Below, piece by piece: positions 1 to 8,572 of a DNA stretch of 26,733 bases. The stretch lies in IMG/VR virus record IMGVR_UViG_3300042453_001938, positions 1 to 26,733 of that record; one strand, given 5' to 3'. The position numbers and the translations under genes are program-made. The notes under the pieces were generated by a model. The model did not search any database, was not told the origin of the DNA, and saw nothing but the letters and a program-made list of their open reading frames with translations. Numbering within the stretch: position 1 is the first letter of the stretch; the number at the start of each line of letters is the position of its first letter. This DNA comes from a virus.

Positions 1-240
1 ATTTGGCCTGCTATCAACGGCACTAACGTAGCCAACTCTGCGTCACTGATTCAGATTCAAGGCAACAATGCCGAAATCTTCTCTGCCGCTAACTTTTTCT
101 TGCCGTTGTCTAACGGCGATTACTTTCAGTTGTACTTTTCCGTGGATGCGCTGGACGTGCAGTTGCAACAATTTGCTGCTGCCCCTCCAGTCCCGGCCAT
201 TCCTTCAATCATTTTGACTGTTATGCAGGTGTACGTATGA
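1..240 (+). CDS. Partial phage structural protein, C-terminal end
   Basis: The window opens inside an open frame that reads to a TGA at 238-240. The 79 visible residues alternate hydrophobic and polar strands: N-rich turns (INGTNVANS), FFLPLSNGDYFQLYFS, then PAIPSIILTVMQVYV at the end. This pattern resembles the jelly-roll-like C-terminal domain that ends many small phage tail or head decoration proteins. The family link is from memory, not a search. The stop overlaps the start of the next gene (ATGA), so the two are probably translationally coupled in the late structural operon. The start lies outside the window. Confidence 0.75.
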   Translation: MWPAINGTNVANSASLIQIQGNNAEIFSAANFFLPLSNGDYFQLYFSVDALDVQLQQFAAAPPVPAIPSIILTVMQVYV

Positions 241-1037
241 CCGTTTACCTTTCAGCCTTTGCAGGAGCCGGGGCGCAGTTCTTTACCGACGACGGCGCCG
301 TGCTGTCGGGCGGAAAGATCTACACCTACGACGCTGGCACTACTACCCCGCGAGCGACGTATACGTCGATTAGCGGCACGACGACTAACGCTAACCCCAT
401 CATCCTTGACTCTGGCGGACGATTGCCCGAGGACATGTGGTTGGCCGAAGGTGTTAAGTACCGTTTTGTACTGACTGACTCTAACGACGTTCAGATTGGT
501 GAGTACGACGATATTGCCGGTATCAATGACATTTCGACCGAATCGGTCGCTTGGTCGACGATTACCGGCACGCCGACGACGCTTGCAGGGTACGGCATCA
601 CGAACGGCATTACGGCGGCAACTGCTGCGGCCACCTACGCACCGATTGCCTCGCCTACGTTCACCGGCACGCCGTTAATCCCCGACAACGATACGGTTAG
701 CGTCAACTACGCGGTTGGCTATCGAGAAGCCCCGCAAGTGTCAAAGACCGACAACTACACGTTGGTGCTCGCTGATCGCGGCAAGTCCATCTTGATGAAC
801 GGCACGTCTAAGACGCTGACCATTCCGGCTAACGCTTCAGTTGCGTTCCCCGTAGGTACGGTCGTCATTATCGTTAATATCAACTCGTCGGCGCTCTCGA
901 TTGCGATTACGACCGACACGCTGACCTTGGCGAACAGCACCACGACCGGCACGCGCACTTTGGCGCAGAACGGTTTGGCGACTTGCGTCAAGATTGGCAG
1001 CACCTCTTGGCTAATCAGCGGAGCAGGATTGTCTTAA
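237..1037 (+). CDS. Tail fibre / receptor-binding tip protein
   Basis: 266 aa. Residues 1-95 have the pattern FFTDDGAVLSGGKIYTYDAG, TTTPRATYT, ANPIILDSGGRLPEDMWL, YRFVLTDS, which is typical of the virion-binding N-terminal domain of many phage tail fibres and spikes. Residues 107-147 contain fibre repeats (ITGTPTTLAGYGIT, APIASPTFTGTP). Residues 170-266 form a beta-rich C-terminal tip (YTLVLADRGKSILMN, TLTIPANASVAFPVGT, final SWLISGAGLS). It probably attaches to the tail and contacts the host surface. It overlaps the upstream gene by 4 bp and the next start by 1 bp (TAATG). At 266 aa it is short for a fibre, so it may be an adaptor or a distal tip. Confidence 0.85.
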   Translation: MTVYLSAFAGAGAQFFTDDGAVLSGGKIYTYDAGTTTPRATYTSISGTTTNANPIILDSGGRLPEDMWLAEGVKYRFVLTDSNDVQIGEYDDIAGINDISTESVAWSTITGTPTTLAGYGITNGITAATAAATYAPIASPTFTGTPLIPDNDTVSVNYAVGYREAPQVSKTDNYTLVLADRGKSILMNGTSKTLTIPANASVAFPVGTVVIIVNINSSALSIAITTDTLTLANSTTTGTRTLAQNGLATCVKIGSTSWLISGAGLS

Positions 1038-1699
1038 TGGGCGGCGCTACCTTAGCAGCGGCGATTGCAGGCACGACGGGGGGAGCCGGTGCCGGTGTGT
1101 TCGACGCATCGTCTGGGTCGGGCAGCGTCACTATCCCTTCCCTTGCCACAGGCGTTACCATCGAAGTGTGGGGCGCCGGCGGTGGCGGCGGCTATGGCAC
1201 GGTCACTAACATCTTTGGTGAGTTTGCTTACGAGCCGCAAGAGAATCCTGGCGGTGGCGGCGGTGGTGGCGCGTACGCCAAGACGGTGCTGGTGCTAACA
1301 GCGCCGGATGCCGGCAAGACTATCCTCTACACCGTCGGTGCGGCAGGCAACGGCGGCTCTTTGGGCGACGCCGTAGGTGGCGCGGGCGGCCAATCAGTCG
1401 CGTACGCCGGCACGTATGCGCTTGCTGAAATGATCTGCACCGGCGGTTTTGGCGGTTATGGCGGGATTGGCATATTCGGCAGCCAGCAGGGCGCTGGCGG
1501 CACGCAGACGGGCGGCACAGTGCCACCGTCAGTGAACGGCAACGGCGGAGCGGCCTTTACCCAGACGGGCGCCGCAGGCATCGTCGGCGATAACAGCCTT
1601 ACGGCTGGCGCTGGCGGTAACGGTGGCGACCCGGTAGAGGGCGGCGATCCGGGCTTGGCCGGCCTGCCCGGTCGCGTGCGAATGGTATTTACCTTTTAG
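1037..1699 (+). CDS. Glycine-rich tail-tip protein
   Basis: 220 aa from the ATG at 1037, which overlaps the previous stop (TAATG) and has an AGGA-containing Shine-Dalgarno sequence just upstream. An earlier in-frame ATG at 983 would sit inside the fibre gene and is less likely. After an N-terminal Ala/Gly segment there is a beta-like region (SGSVTIPSLATGVTIEVWGAG), then dense Gly tracts (GAGGGGGYG, GGGGGGGAYAKTV, GGAGGQS, GAGGNGGDP) ending in GLPGRVRMVFTF. This matches the glycine-rich domain seen at the ends of phage tail proteins, where polyglycine-II packing can form a receptor-binding tip. Position directly after the fibre gene supports a tail-tip role. Which receptor it contacts cannot be told. 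Confidence 0.75.
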   Translation: MGGATLAAAIAGTTGGAGAGVFDASSGSGSVTIPSLATGVTIEVWGAGGGGGYGTVTNIFGEFAYEPQENPGGGGGGGAYAKTVLVLTAPDAGKTILYTVGAAGNGGSLGDAVGGAGGQSVAYAGTYALAEMICTGGFGGYGGIGIFGSQQGAGGTQTGGTVPPSVNGNGGAAFTQTGAAGIVGDNSLTAGAGGNGGDPVEGGDPGLAGLPGRVRMVFTF

Positions 1700-1706
1700 G
1701 TGACAC

Positions 1707-2042
1707 ATGGCAGTTAACGTAAGAGTCCTGATCCCGGCCAAGATTGCCGAGAACGTGCAGACCACGCAGTACACGGCTGTAAACGTGTCGACGATCATCG
1801 ACAAGTTCACGGCGACGAATTACAGCGCGTCGGCGGCTACCCTGTCGGTCAACTTGGTGACGCAGTTTGACGCGTCGGGCAACCAGAACTTGATTATTAA
1901 GAACAAGACCCTGTTGCCTTCGGAGACGTATACGTTCCCAGAGCTCGTCGGCCATGTGCTGGCACCCGGCGGGTTTATCTCGACGATTGCGGGCACGGCG
2001 TCGGCTATCAACATCCGATCGTCGGGGCGTGAGATTTCATGA
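1707..2042 (+). CDS. Small virion-associated protein, unknown function
   Basis: 111 aa, with no family I can name confidently. The sequence is beta-rich, with TTQYTAVNVSTIIDKFTATN, SAATLSVNLVTQFD, NLIIKNKTLLPSETYTFPEL and a final INIRSSGREIS. This is the style of small tail or decoration proteins that package alternating strands around Asn/Thr-rich turns. It starts 7 bp after the glycine-rich gene and its TGA overlaps the GNAT start (ATGA), so it belongs to the same late transcript. A structural role is inferred from position and composition only. Confidence 0.65.
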   Translation: MAVNVRVLIPAKIAENVQTTQYTAVNVSTIIDKFTATNYSASAATLSVNLVTQFDASGNQNLIIKNKTLLPSETYTFPELVGHVLAPGGFISTIAGTASAINIRSSGREIS

Positions 2043-2497
2043 TCGTCCGCCGCGCTACACTCGAGGATCTACCGGCGTATCTGCCGATGGGGCAGGCGTT
2101 TCACGACGCAAGTCCCATGCACCAAGTCATTCCGTTTGACCCGGAAGGCTTTAGCCAGTTCTACAAGTCGGCGCTTGAGAATCCGCTTGCCGGCATGTGG
2201 ATTACGGAAGTCGACGGGCGCCCGGTCGGCATCGCCGGCGCTCTGGCCTACCCCATGTACTTTAGCCCCTCGCACTTTGTCGCGCAGGAGCTGTGGTGGT
2301 GGCTTGCGCCCGAGGCCCGAGGGCATGGCGCTGGACAAGCAATGTATGATGCAATAGAAGCATGGGCAAATGAGCAAGGTGTGTCCGCCTTGTTCATGAT
2401 TGCGTTAGAAGACGAACGGGCACCGCAGATGGAAAAGTTATACGCCCGCAAGGGGTTCCGTCCGATGGAACGCACGTTTTTCAAAGAGGTCGCATAA
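2039..2497 (+). CDS. GNAT-family N-acetyltransferase
   Basis: 152 aa. It begins with the typical GNAT beta-1 MIVRRATLEDLPAY. The acetyl-CoA pyrophosphate-binding motif A is visible at about residues 94-99 (RGHGAG, fitting Q/RxxGxG/A), preceded by the beta-4 strand ELWWWLAPEA. Motif B follows at ALEDERAPQMEKLYARKGFRPMERTF, where the YARKGF segment is characteristic. It should transfer an acetyl group from acetyl-CoA to an amine; the substrate cannot be read from sequence. The gene is coupled by ATGA to the upstream structural gene and abuts the ejection-protein gene. It is therefore expressed late and may modify a virion or host protein. Confidence 0.9.
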   Translation: MIVRRATLEDLPAYLPMGQAFHDASPMHQVIPFDPEGFSQFYKSALENPLAGMWITEVDGRPVGIAGALAYPMYFSPSHFVAQELWWWLAPEARGHGAGQAMYDAIEAWANEQGVSALFMIALEDERAPQMEKLYARKGFRPMERTFFKEVA

Positions 2498-3286
2498 ATG
2501 GCCATTAGTACCGCAGCCGCCGTTATCGGCAGTTCAGTTTTAGGCGCCGCAGGCAGCGCATACGCGTCGCGCAAGGCGTCTAAAGCGCAAGACAAAGCTA
2601 CCAAAGAAGCCGCTAACATTCAGCGCGAGGCGTTGGCGCGGCAAGAGGAGCTGACCCGCCCGTATCGTGAGCAAGGCATTGAAGCGCAAAACGCGCTCGC
2701 TCGCATGGCGGGCATTGGCCCCGACACGGGCGCACCCGACTATGGCGTGTTGGGGCGACCGTTTGGCGAAAACGAATTGGTCGTTGACCCCGGTTACGGC
2801 TTTCGACTGAAAGAAGGCATGCGCGATCTTGACCGCCGTTTGTCGGCGGGCGGACGCATGTTCTCGGGCGGCGCGCTCAAGGCCGGCCAACAGTACGGTC
2901 AAGAGCTTGCGTCGCAGGAATACCAGAACGCGTTTACTCGCGCGATGGAACTGCGCATGCAGCGCGGCAACGCTTTGTCAGGTTTGTATGGCGGCGGCTT
3001 GCAAGCCGCTATGGGCTTTGGTCAAGACGTTGGTCAATCGGCCCGCAACGTCGGCGATTTAGTAACGTCGGGCGGCGCCGCGCGCGCATCCGGGTATATC
3101 GGCCAAGCCAACGCGCTAAACCAAGCACTCAGCACCGGCGCTAACTATTTAGTGCAGCAGGATTTGCTCAATCGCATTTATCCAACAGGCGGCGCTGGCG
3201 GCGTCGTAGCGCCGGGCGCGTCAGCTGGCGCGCCTAGCCCAGTATACGCAGGCACGCCGCGCATACTGCCGAATATTGCACGCTAA
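2498..3286 (+). CDS. DNA ejection protein, P22 gp7-like
   Basis: 262 aa. The ATG directly follows the GNAT stop. The N-terminus is an Ala/Ser/Gly-rich hydrophobic stretch (residues 1-24), followed by a Lys/Gln/Glu-rich helix. The central region DPGYGFRLKEGMRDLDRRL, SAGGRMFSGGALKAGQQYGQ and ASQEYQNAFTRAMELRMQRG is the signature I know from phage 'DNA transfer' proteins related to P22 gp7. These are carried in the capsid and expelled before DNA to build a channel across the envelope. The Gly/Ala-rich tail (GGAGGVVAPGASAGAPSP) fits a flexible ejected protein. It is followed by two larger internal proteins, matching the gp7-gp20-gp16 order of P22-like phages. Confidence 0.8.
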   Translation: MAISTAAAVIGSSVLGAAGSAYASRKASKAQDKATKEAANIQREALARQEELTRPYREQGIEAQNALARMAGIGPDTGAPDYGVLGRPFGENELVVDPGYGFRLKEGMRDLDRRLSAGGRMFSGGALKAGQQYGQELASQEYQNAFTRAMELRMQRGNALSGLYGGGLQAAMGFGQDVGQSARNVGDLVTSGGAARASGYIGQANALNQALSTGANYLVQQDLLNRIYPTGGAGGVVAPGASAGAPSPVYAGTPRILPNIAR

Positions 3287-3298
3287 AGGTAAGCAATT

Positions 3299-4591
3299 AT
3301 GGCTATTGATCCGCGTATTGCATTAGGCGTTCAGCCGGTACAGATCCAATCGCCGCTGGAAGTGGCGAATCAGATCGCCGGTTTGCGCGACGCTGAACAG
3401 CGTAACGCGCTGGTTCAACGGCAGATACAAGCGCAAGAGCGCGCGCTGACAGAACAGAACGCGTTGCGCCGCCGCGTCTCATCGCCCGACTTTTTTAAGC
3501 AGCCTAACGCTCTTGAGTCGCTGGTTGGCGAGTTTGGCCAAACGGGCGCGGAGTTAGCTAAAGCCATAACGGACGCCCGTAAATCAGAGTCTGACGCGCT
3601 TAAAACTGAGCGCGAACGCAAGATTGAAGAGTCGCGCCAGCTGTTTGATATTTTAGGCGTAGCCGAAGACGACGATAGCTGGGGGCAAGTCTACAACCAA
3701 GCTCAACAGGCTGGGTTAGACATGACCGGCGTTCCGCAAAAGTGGAATCCGTTGTGGACAAGGAACGCCCAGCGCCGCGCGTTGGGCTACACCAAGTTTC
3801 TTGAGAAAGAACGTGAAGATGACAAGCTTGCACTGGAGCAAGATAAAAATCAGCTAAGTAAAGATCGACTAGCGTTTGAAAGAGATCAAGAAACGTGGAA
3901 ACGCAATAATCCGGAGCTTGACCTTGTAGAAACACCGCTTGGATACCTTGCTGTCAACAGACGTAACCCCAGCGATGTACGCCCGGTGATGATTAACGGT
4001 AAACAGGTCACCGGCGCTGTCAGTCAAAAGGCCACAGAAGATCAGCTCAAGACCGCGTACAACGCGGATCGCATGCTATCGGCCGGTGAAGTGATTGGCA
4101 ACGCGCTAAAAGAAAATCCCAGCGCTGAAAAGCCCGGTTTTTTCGAGACGGTAGTCGGAAGCACGCCGTTTATCAAAGGCGCGGTCAACTTCACCCGCGA
4201 CGATCAGCGGCAACAGATTGCGGCAGCTCAAGTGCAGCTCGCCGACGCGTTGCTGTACCTCGCCACGGGCGCTGCGTACAACGAGCTGCAGTACACCAAT
4301 AACCAGAACGCGGTGATCCCCGCTTTCTCTGATGGCGCGCCTGCAATCAAAACCAAGCGCAAGCTGTTCCTTGATCAAGTCGCCGCAGCTAAACGTCGAT
4401 CGGCGGTGGCGTGGACGCCAGAGCATGAGGCTATCTACAAGGACATGCTCAAGATGTACGACACGCCGTTAGCTCCGCCGCCAGGCGCATTGAAAGAGCT
4501 GCAGGCAGATCCGTCGCCAGAAGCGCGCAAAGAGTTTGACGAAGAATTTGGCGCTGGCGCTGCGGATAAAGTGCTCAACCCTAAAAAATAG
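3299..4591 (+). CDS. Internal virion / ejection protein (second of three)
   Basis: 430 aa. An AAGG-containing ribosome site lies just before the ATG. Residues 25-110 are strongly helical and charged (RDAEQRNALVQRQIQAQERALTEQ). A second coiled-coil-like block follows near residues 165-200 (EKEREDDKLALEQDKNQLSKDRLAFERDQETWKRN). The C-terminal half contains KATEDQLKTAYNADRMLSAG and QLADALLYLATGAAYNELQY, a pattern I associate with internal virion proteins of podoviruses. Position between the gp7-like protein and the 951-residue protein suggests the gp20/gp16 group of ejected proteins. I see no enzymatic motif. The family assignment comes mainly from context. Confidence 0.7.
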   Translation: MAIDPRIALGVQPVQIQSPLEVANQIAGLRDAEQRNALVQRQIQAQERALTEQNALRRRVSSPDFFKQPNALESLVGEFGQTGAELAKAITDARKSESDALKTERERKIEESRQLFDILGVAEDDDSWGQVYNQAQQAGLDMTGVPQKWNPLWTRNAQRRALGYTKFLEKEREDDKLALEQDKNQLSKDRLAFERDQETWKRNNPELDLVETPLGYLAVNRRNPSDVRPVMINGKQVTGAVSQKATEDQLKTAYNADRMLSAGEVIGNALKENPSAEKPGFFETVVGSTPFIKGAVNFTRDDQRQQIAAAQVQLADALLYLATGAAYNELQYTNNQNAVIPAFSDGAPAIKTKRKLFLDQVAAAKRRSAVAWTPEHEAIYKDMLKMYDTPLAPPPGALKELQADPSPEARKEFDEEFGAGAADKVLNPKK

Positions 4592-4603
4592 GTGGCGTAA
4601 GCA

Positions 4604-7459
4604 ATGGCTGACCCATATGTTTTTGCAAACTTAGCGCCAAACGAAGTTGTTAAAGCTAAAGATTTGTTTCGCGCGTATGGCCTTTCTCCGCTGCCGCTAG
4701 AACGCGGCGCAGAAGGTTTTGACACGTTGCCTGCTCAATCTCGCCAGCAACTTTTTCAGATATTGCGGCAAAGCGCTGCGCCGACGACAGAAAGATCAGA
4801 CGTCACGGTAACGGGGCCCGGCGGGCGCCCGTTAGGCACAGCGTTACCTGGCCCCGAGGCTTCAACGGAGAAAACAACTTCTAACCGTTTTTCTAAATAT
4901 GTCAATCCGCCCGATCAAACTGCGCCTGCGGCGGCGGCGACTGCGCCTGCTCGCCAGAATCGGTTTGCTAAATACACTGACGACGCGCTGCCGGCTCCGC
5001 GCCAAGAAACGACGTTTCTGGAAGACGCCGCGCGGATTGCGCGTGAAGTGGTCAACCCCAACGTCGCGCCGCTGGCGACCGCTGCGGGTGCGGGCTTCTT
5101 AGCTGGCGGCCCGCTTGGCGCGGCGGTAACGACTGGCGGCTTGTTGGCGAGCGATCTTGCCGTAGGCGGCGTCGTCAACCCGTTGCTGCAGGCGTTTGGC
5201 CGAGAAACGATGATGACGCCCTCTGAGGCGATCAACGCGTTATACGGCCAGAACATTGTCGCACCAGAGGCGACGTCATCTGGCCGTCGCGCCATGCGTA
5301 CGATTGGTGGATTCGTTGCGCCGACGCGCGCGGCTATCGGAACGGCAAGTGATTTAATTGACGCAGGGCTTAAAGGCGACAGATTTCTGCGAACGCCTGC
5401 AGCCCCGCCTAACGCGTTGGTGGAGCCGGGCGTTACTCAAAACGTGTTGCGCGAACTTGCCGCCAAGCCGGGCGCCCAGACTGTCGCCGCTATCGGCGGT
5501 GGCGCGGGTGTCGGCGCAGCGCAAGAAGCCGGCACAGAAAATCCGTTCCTGCTGACGGGCGCAGCTTTGGCCGGCGGCGTCGCGCCGTCGCTTGCTACGA
5601 TGCCCCTCAAGGCCGGCACCCGCGCGTTGTACAACATCACCGAGCCGTTTACGCCGGGTGGCGCCGAGCGCGTCAAAGCTCGCGCGTATCTCGAGGCGTT
5701 CAACAACGACCCCAACAAGGTGCAGCAGGCGATCAATTTGCTCGAGCTGGGCACGCCGCCGGAGAAGGTGGCGACCGCTATGAACGCGTCGGGTTTTGCC
5801 GCGCTGCTTGGCACGGCACGCAACGCCGACACCATTATCAAAGACTTGTACCTGGCCCGCGACAGTGCGTTGCAGCAGGGGCGCGCTAACCAGTTGGCGT
5901 CCGCCACGCGCAGCATTAACGCGCTGCGCGATCAGTTGGATCAAGAGCAGACAAGCCGGCTAATCGCGCTGTCTGAGCAAGATGAAGCAGCGCAAAAGGC
6001 GGTGCGGCAAGAGCGCGAAAAACTGGCTGGGCGGCTACCGAAAGAAAGCCAGCTCGAAGTGGGCTCGACCGTCACTGAACGCCGCGCGCAAGAACTTGAC
6101 CGCGTTAAGAAGGAAGTCATTAGCCCGGCATATCGCGCGGCGTTTGACGCTGCCCCCGAGCCGTTTAGTTTTGATTTGGTTGCGCAGACTGCTCGCGCGC
6201 TGATGGACGATTCAGGTTACGTGTTTAACCCTGAACAAGCGCCGAACGCAGCTAGGGCCGTGGCCGAATATCAATCGCGTGTGGTGCGTGAACCATACGC
6301 GTCCGTCATGGGCCAACCCGCAACACGCGTTGAGCCCACCATGATTACGCTAGAAGACGCAGATGCGTTTATTAAAGCCATTAACGAAGATTTGGCGGTG
6401 CTTACGCGGGCTAATGATGCGGGGTCTAATAGGACTGTAGGCAACCTTATGCGGCTTAAAACCGCCGCTGAAAAAGCCATTGAAGAGGGCACTCAGGGCA
6501 CTGAAGCGGCGAAGCTGTACAAACAAGCGCGCACGTTATTTACCGACGAAGTAATCGGTCGATTCCGCACCGGCTGGGTGTCTGACCTTGAGCGGCAGAC
6601 GACAACCAACGTGCAGAAGCTCGCACCGGAATCGGTTGTTAAGACTATCCTCAGTGGCGAAGAGAACGCGCTGCGATTCGTTGCCGCCCTCGGCGAAGAT
6701 AGCCTCGCGGTCGACGCGGTGCGTCGAGGCATTATTGACAACTATCGTCGTGCGGTGGTGCGCAAAGGCGTTATCGACCCGGCTAAATCCACGGAGTTTT
6801 TACGCCGCCACGACGATGCGCTTAACGCGCTCGAGGAGTCCGGCGTCAAAATATTTGACGACTTGCGCGCGTTTGATGAACAGGCCGCCAAGCTCGCAGA
6901 GACGGGCGAAACCGTTACCGCCCGTGTCGAGGCTGAGTTTACACCGCGTGCTGACGAGCTCAAGACGCTCGAGCGCCAGGCGCGTGTCGCCGCTAACAAG
7001 GTCGGCGTCGACCCGCAGCAATCGGCCGCGACGCTCGATGAGCTGTCTCGCACGTCGGACGACGTAGCGCAGTTGATCCGCGATGTTCGCCGCGACTTGG
7101 CCGATCAGCGCCGCTTCAAGACGCTGGTGCGTGAAGGTTTGGCCGCAGGCGGCGGCGTGCGTGAGCTGGCGTCTGAACAGGTTGGCCCTAAGCTGCAGCT
7201 GTTCGATCAAATTGCCACGTACGCCAACTTCTTGCTCACCCGCGCTCAAGGCCGCGTCGACGCCAAGCTGGCCGTCGAGATCGCCAAGGAAATGATCAAC
7301 GCGGAGCCGGCCGCTAAGGCGCTGGCCGATGCGCTGGTACAGGGTAAGCGTTCAAAGTTTGGCGAGCGGCTGCAGAAGCCGGCAGAAAGGCCGGGGCGCG
7401 GCGCGGTCATCAACGTCCTGGCGCCGATTGTCACAAATCAAAATGCCCTTCGGGAGTAA
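4604..7459 (+). CDS. Large internal virion / ejection protein (third of three)
   Basis: 951 aa. The N-terminal region carries a duplicated motif, NRFSKY at residues 94-99 and NRFAKY at 119-124, separated by a Pro/Ala linker. Two Gly/Ala-rich hydrophobic zones follow (about 153-192, with AAGAGFLAGGPLGAAVTTGG, and about 290-335, with AAIGGGAGVGAAQ). These resemble membrane-inserting segments of ejected podovirus proteins. The rest is mostly charged helix (residues 380-520, 580-720, 760-900). There is no lysozyme or transglycosylase motif that I can recognise, unlike some large internal proteins. As the largest protein of the block it probably plays the gp16-like role in DNA passage across the inner membrane. 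Confidence 0.7.
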   Translation: MADPYVFANLAPNEVVKAKDLFRAYGLSPLPLERGAEGFDTLPAQSRQQLFQILRQSAAPTTERSDVTVTGPGGRPLGTALPGPEASTEKTTSNRFSKYVNPPDQTAPAAAATAPARQNRFAKYTDDALPAPRQETTFLEDAARIAREVVNPNVAPLATAAGAGFLAGGPLGAAVTTGGLLASDLAVGGVVNPLLQAFGRETMMTPSEAINALYGQNIVAPEATSSGRRAMRTIGGFVAPTRAAIGTASDLIDAGLKGDRFLRTPAAPPNALVEPGVTQNVLRELAAKPGAQTVAAIGGGAGVGAAQEAGTENPFLLTGAALAGGVAPSLATMPLKAGTRALYNITEPFTPGGAERVKARAYLEAFNNDPNKVQQAINLLELGTPPEKVATAMNASGFAALLGTARNADTIIKDLYLARDSALQQGRANQLASATRSINALRDQLDQEQTSRLIALSEQDEAAQKAVRQEREKLAGRLPKESQLEVGSTVTERRAQELDRVKKEVISPAYRAAFDAAPEPFSFDLVAQTARALMDDSGYVFNPEQAPNAARAVAEYQSRVVREPYASVMGQPATRVEPTMITLEDADAFIKAINEDLAVLTRANDAGSNRTVGNLMRLKTAAEKAIEEGTQGTEAAKLYKQARTLFTDEVIGRFRTGWVSDLERQTTTNVQKLAPESVVKTILSGEENALRFVAALGEDSLAVDAVRRGIIDNYRRAVVRKGVIDPAKSTEFLRRHDDALNALEESGVKIFDDLRAFDEQAAKLAETGETVTARVEAEFTPRADELKTLERQARVAANKVGVDPQQSAATLDELSRTSDDVAQLIRDVRRDLADQRRFKTLVREGLAAGGGVRELASEQVGPKLQLFDQIATYANFLLTRAQGRVDAKLAVEIAKEMINAEPAAKALADALVQGKRSKFGERLQKPAERPGRGAVINVLAPIVTNQNALRE

Positions 7460-7461
7460 CA

Positions 7462-7686
7462 GTGGATACCGGGCAAATGCTATTTAACATCATCATCGGT
7501 GTAGCAGCGTTTTTTGGTGGTTGGATTCTCAACAACATCAGCCGCACGATCGAGCGTCTCGACAAGGACGTTCGCAGCATGCCACACACCTACGTTACGC
7601 AATCGACGTACCAGCGCGACATAGATGACATTAAGAACATGCTGGGCAAAATCTTCGACAAACTGGATACGAAGGTCGACAAATGA
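7462..7686 (+). CDS. Small single-TM protein of the lysis block
   Basis: 74 aa from a GTG start with a GGGAG ribosome site at 7452-7456. One membrane segment is visible near residues 8-25 (LFNIIIGVAAFFGGWILN). A charged helical tail follows that may form a coiled coil (RDIDDIKNMLGKIFDKLD). Proteins of this shape are common next to phage holins and are often annotated only as hypothetical membrane proteins. It could be a pinholin, an antiholin or an accessory to the following holin-like proteins. It is coupled by ATGA to the next gene. Confidence 0.7.
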   Translation: MDTGQMLFNIIIGVAAFFGGWILNNISRTIERLDKDVRSMPHTYVTQSTYQRDIDDIKNMLGKIFDKLDTKVDK

Positions 7687-8090
7687 GCGAAGACATTGAA
7701 TTGCTGAAAGTGCAAATCAAGGCTGAACTGCAGCGCCTAGAAGCGCACAGCAGCGCCAAAGATGTTGCGGGCAAGGCTATCGGCAAAGACGGCCTTAAAT
7801 ACATTACAGCCATTGTGGTCATCGGTGTGCTGTCCAGCCTCGCGCTAGATAGCGACAAGATTGCTGCCGTGATGGGGCTGCTTGGCGCTTCGCTGACCGC
7901 GCTTATTTCCATGCTCGCCAGCATCGCAGGCACGGTGGAGAAGGAAGAAAAGCCCGAGTTTGAGGTAATCAAGGAACTCATCGCCAAACTGGATCGGCTA
8001 GATCGCAAAGAGCAGCCCATGCGGGTTGACGTTGAGGGCGATCATGTGACCGTCACCAAAGGCGATGACGTTGTGAGGGCAAGCAAATGA
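7683..8090 (+). CDS. Holin-like membrane protein with two TM segments
   Basis: 135 aa, ATGA-coupled to the preceding gene and to the next. The N-terminus is a charged helix (residues 1-38). Two hydrophobic segments follow at about 39-55 (KYITAIVVIGVLSSLAL) and 59-83 (KIAAVMGLLGASLTALISMLASIAG). The soluble C-terminus is rich in Lys/Glu/Asp. Topology and location between another TM protein and the lysozyme cluster make it a holin candidate. No residue pattern proves this, and an antiholin or other membrane role is possible. Confidence 0.65.
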   Translation: MSEDIELLKVQIKAELQRLEAHSSAKDVAGKAIGKDGLKYITAIVVIGVLSSLALDSDKIAAVMGLLGASLTALISMLASIAGTVEKEEKPEFEVIKELIAKLDRLDRKEQPMRVDVEGDHVTVTKGDDVVRASK

Positions 8091-8572
8091 TGACGATGGT
8101 TAGCACGTTTCTGTCGTTCCTTGCGGGCGGCCTACCCAAGATCCTGCAAATCTTTCAAGACCGCCAAGACAAGAAGCATGAGCTTGCCCTGGTTGCCGCC
8201 CAAAAGGAGCGCGAACTAGCCCTTGCAGAACGTGGGTTTATCGCGCAGGCACGGGTTGAGGAAATCAAACTAGAGCAAATCCAGACGCAGACCGCATCTG
8301 AAGAGCGTCAGTCGCTTTACAACCACGACATTGAGATCGGCAAGGGCGCAAGCCAGTGGATGATCAATCTGCGCTCGTCGGTGCGTCCGGTTGTGACCTA
8401 TATTTTTGTGCTGGAACTCGTCGCTATCAACATCGCTGGCGTCTGGTATGCGTACAACACAGGTGTGCCGTTTGCCGCTGCAATGGCTGAAGTGTTCTCA
8501 GATGACGAGATGCTAATCCTGTCTTCGATCATCGCCTTCTGGTTTGGTACGCAGGCCTTTGGCAAGAAGTGA
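8087..8572 (+). CDS. Holin, 3TM / gene-transfer-agent-type family candidate
   Basis: 161 aa. A short hydrophobic N-terminus (MVSTFLSFLAGGLPKILQI) precedes a long amphipathic helix (residues 25-80). The segment WMINLRSSVRPVVTYIFVLE introduces a membrane helix at about 101-122, and a last one lies near 142-156 (EMLILSSIIAFWFGTQAFG). The R-S-x-RP-V-x-TY motif and the closing FWFGTQAFGKK are features I recall from the 'holin of 3TMs, for gene-transfer release' family. It would form membrane holes that let the following lysozyme out. Its stop overlaps the GTG start of the lysozyme gene (GTGA), which supports joint expression. Confidence 0.75.
   Translation: MMTMVSTFLSFLAGGLPKILQIFQDRQDKKHELALVAAQKERELALAERGFIAQARVEEIKLEQIQTQTASEERQSLYNHDIEIGKGASQWMINLRSSVRPVVTYIFVLELVAINIAGVWYAYNTGVPFAAAMAEVFSDDEMLILSSIIAFWFGTQAFGKK

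Noticed and set aside
5354-5944. 196-codon minus-strand frame
   Set aside because: Antisense to the large ejection protein gene, with biased Arg/Gly composition.
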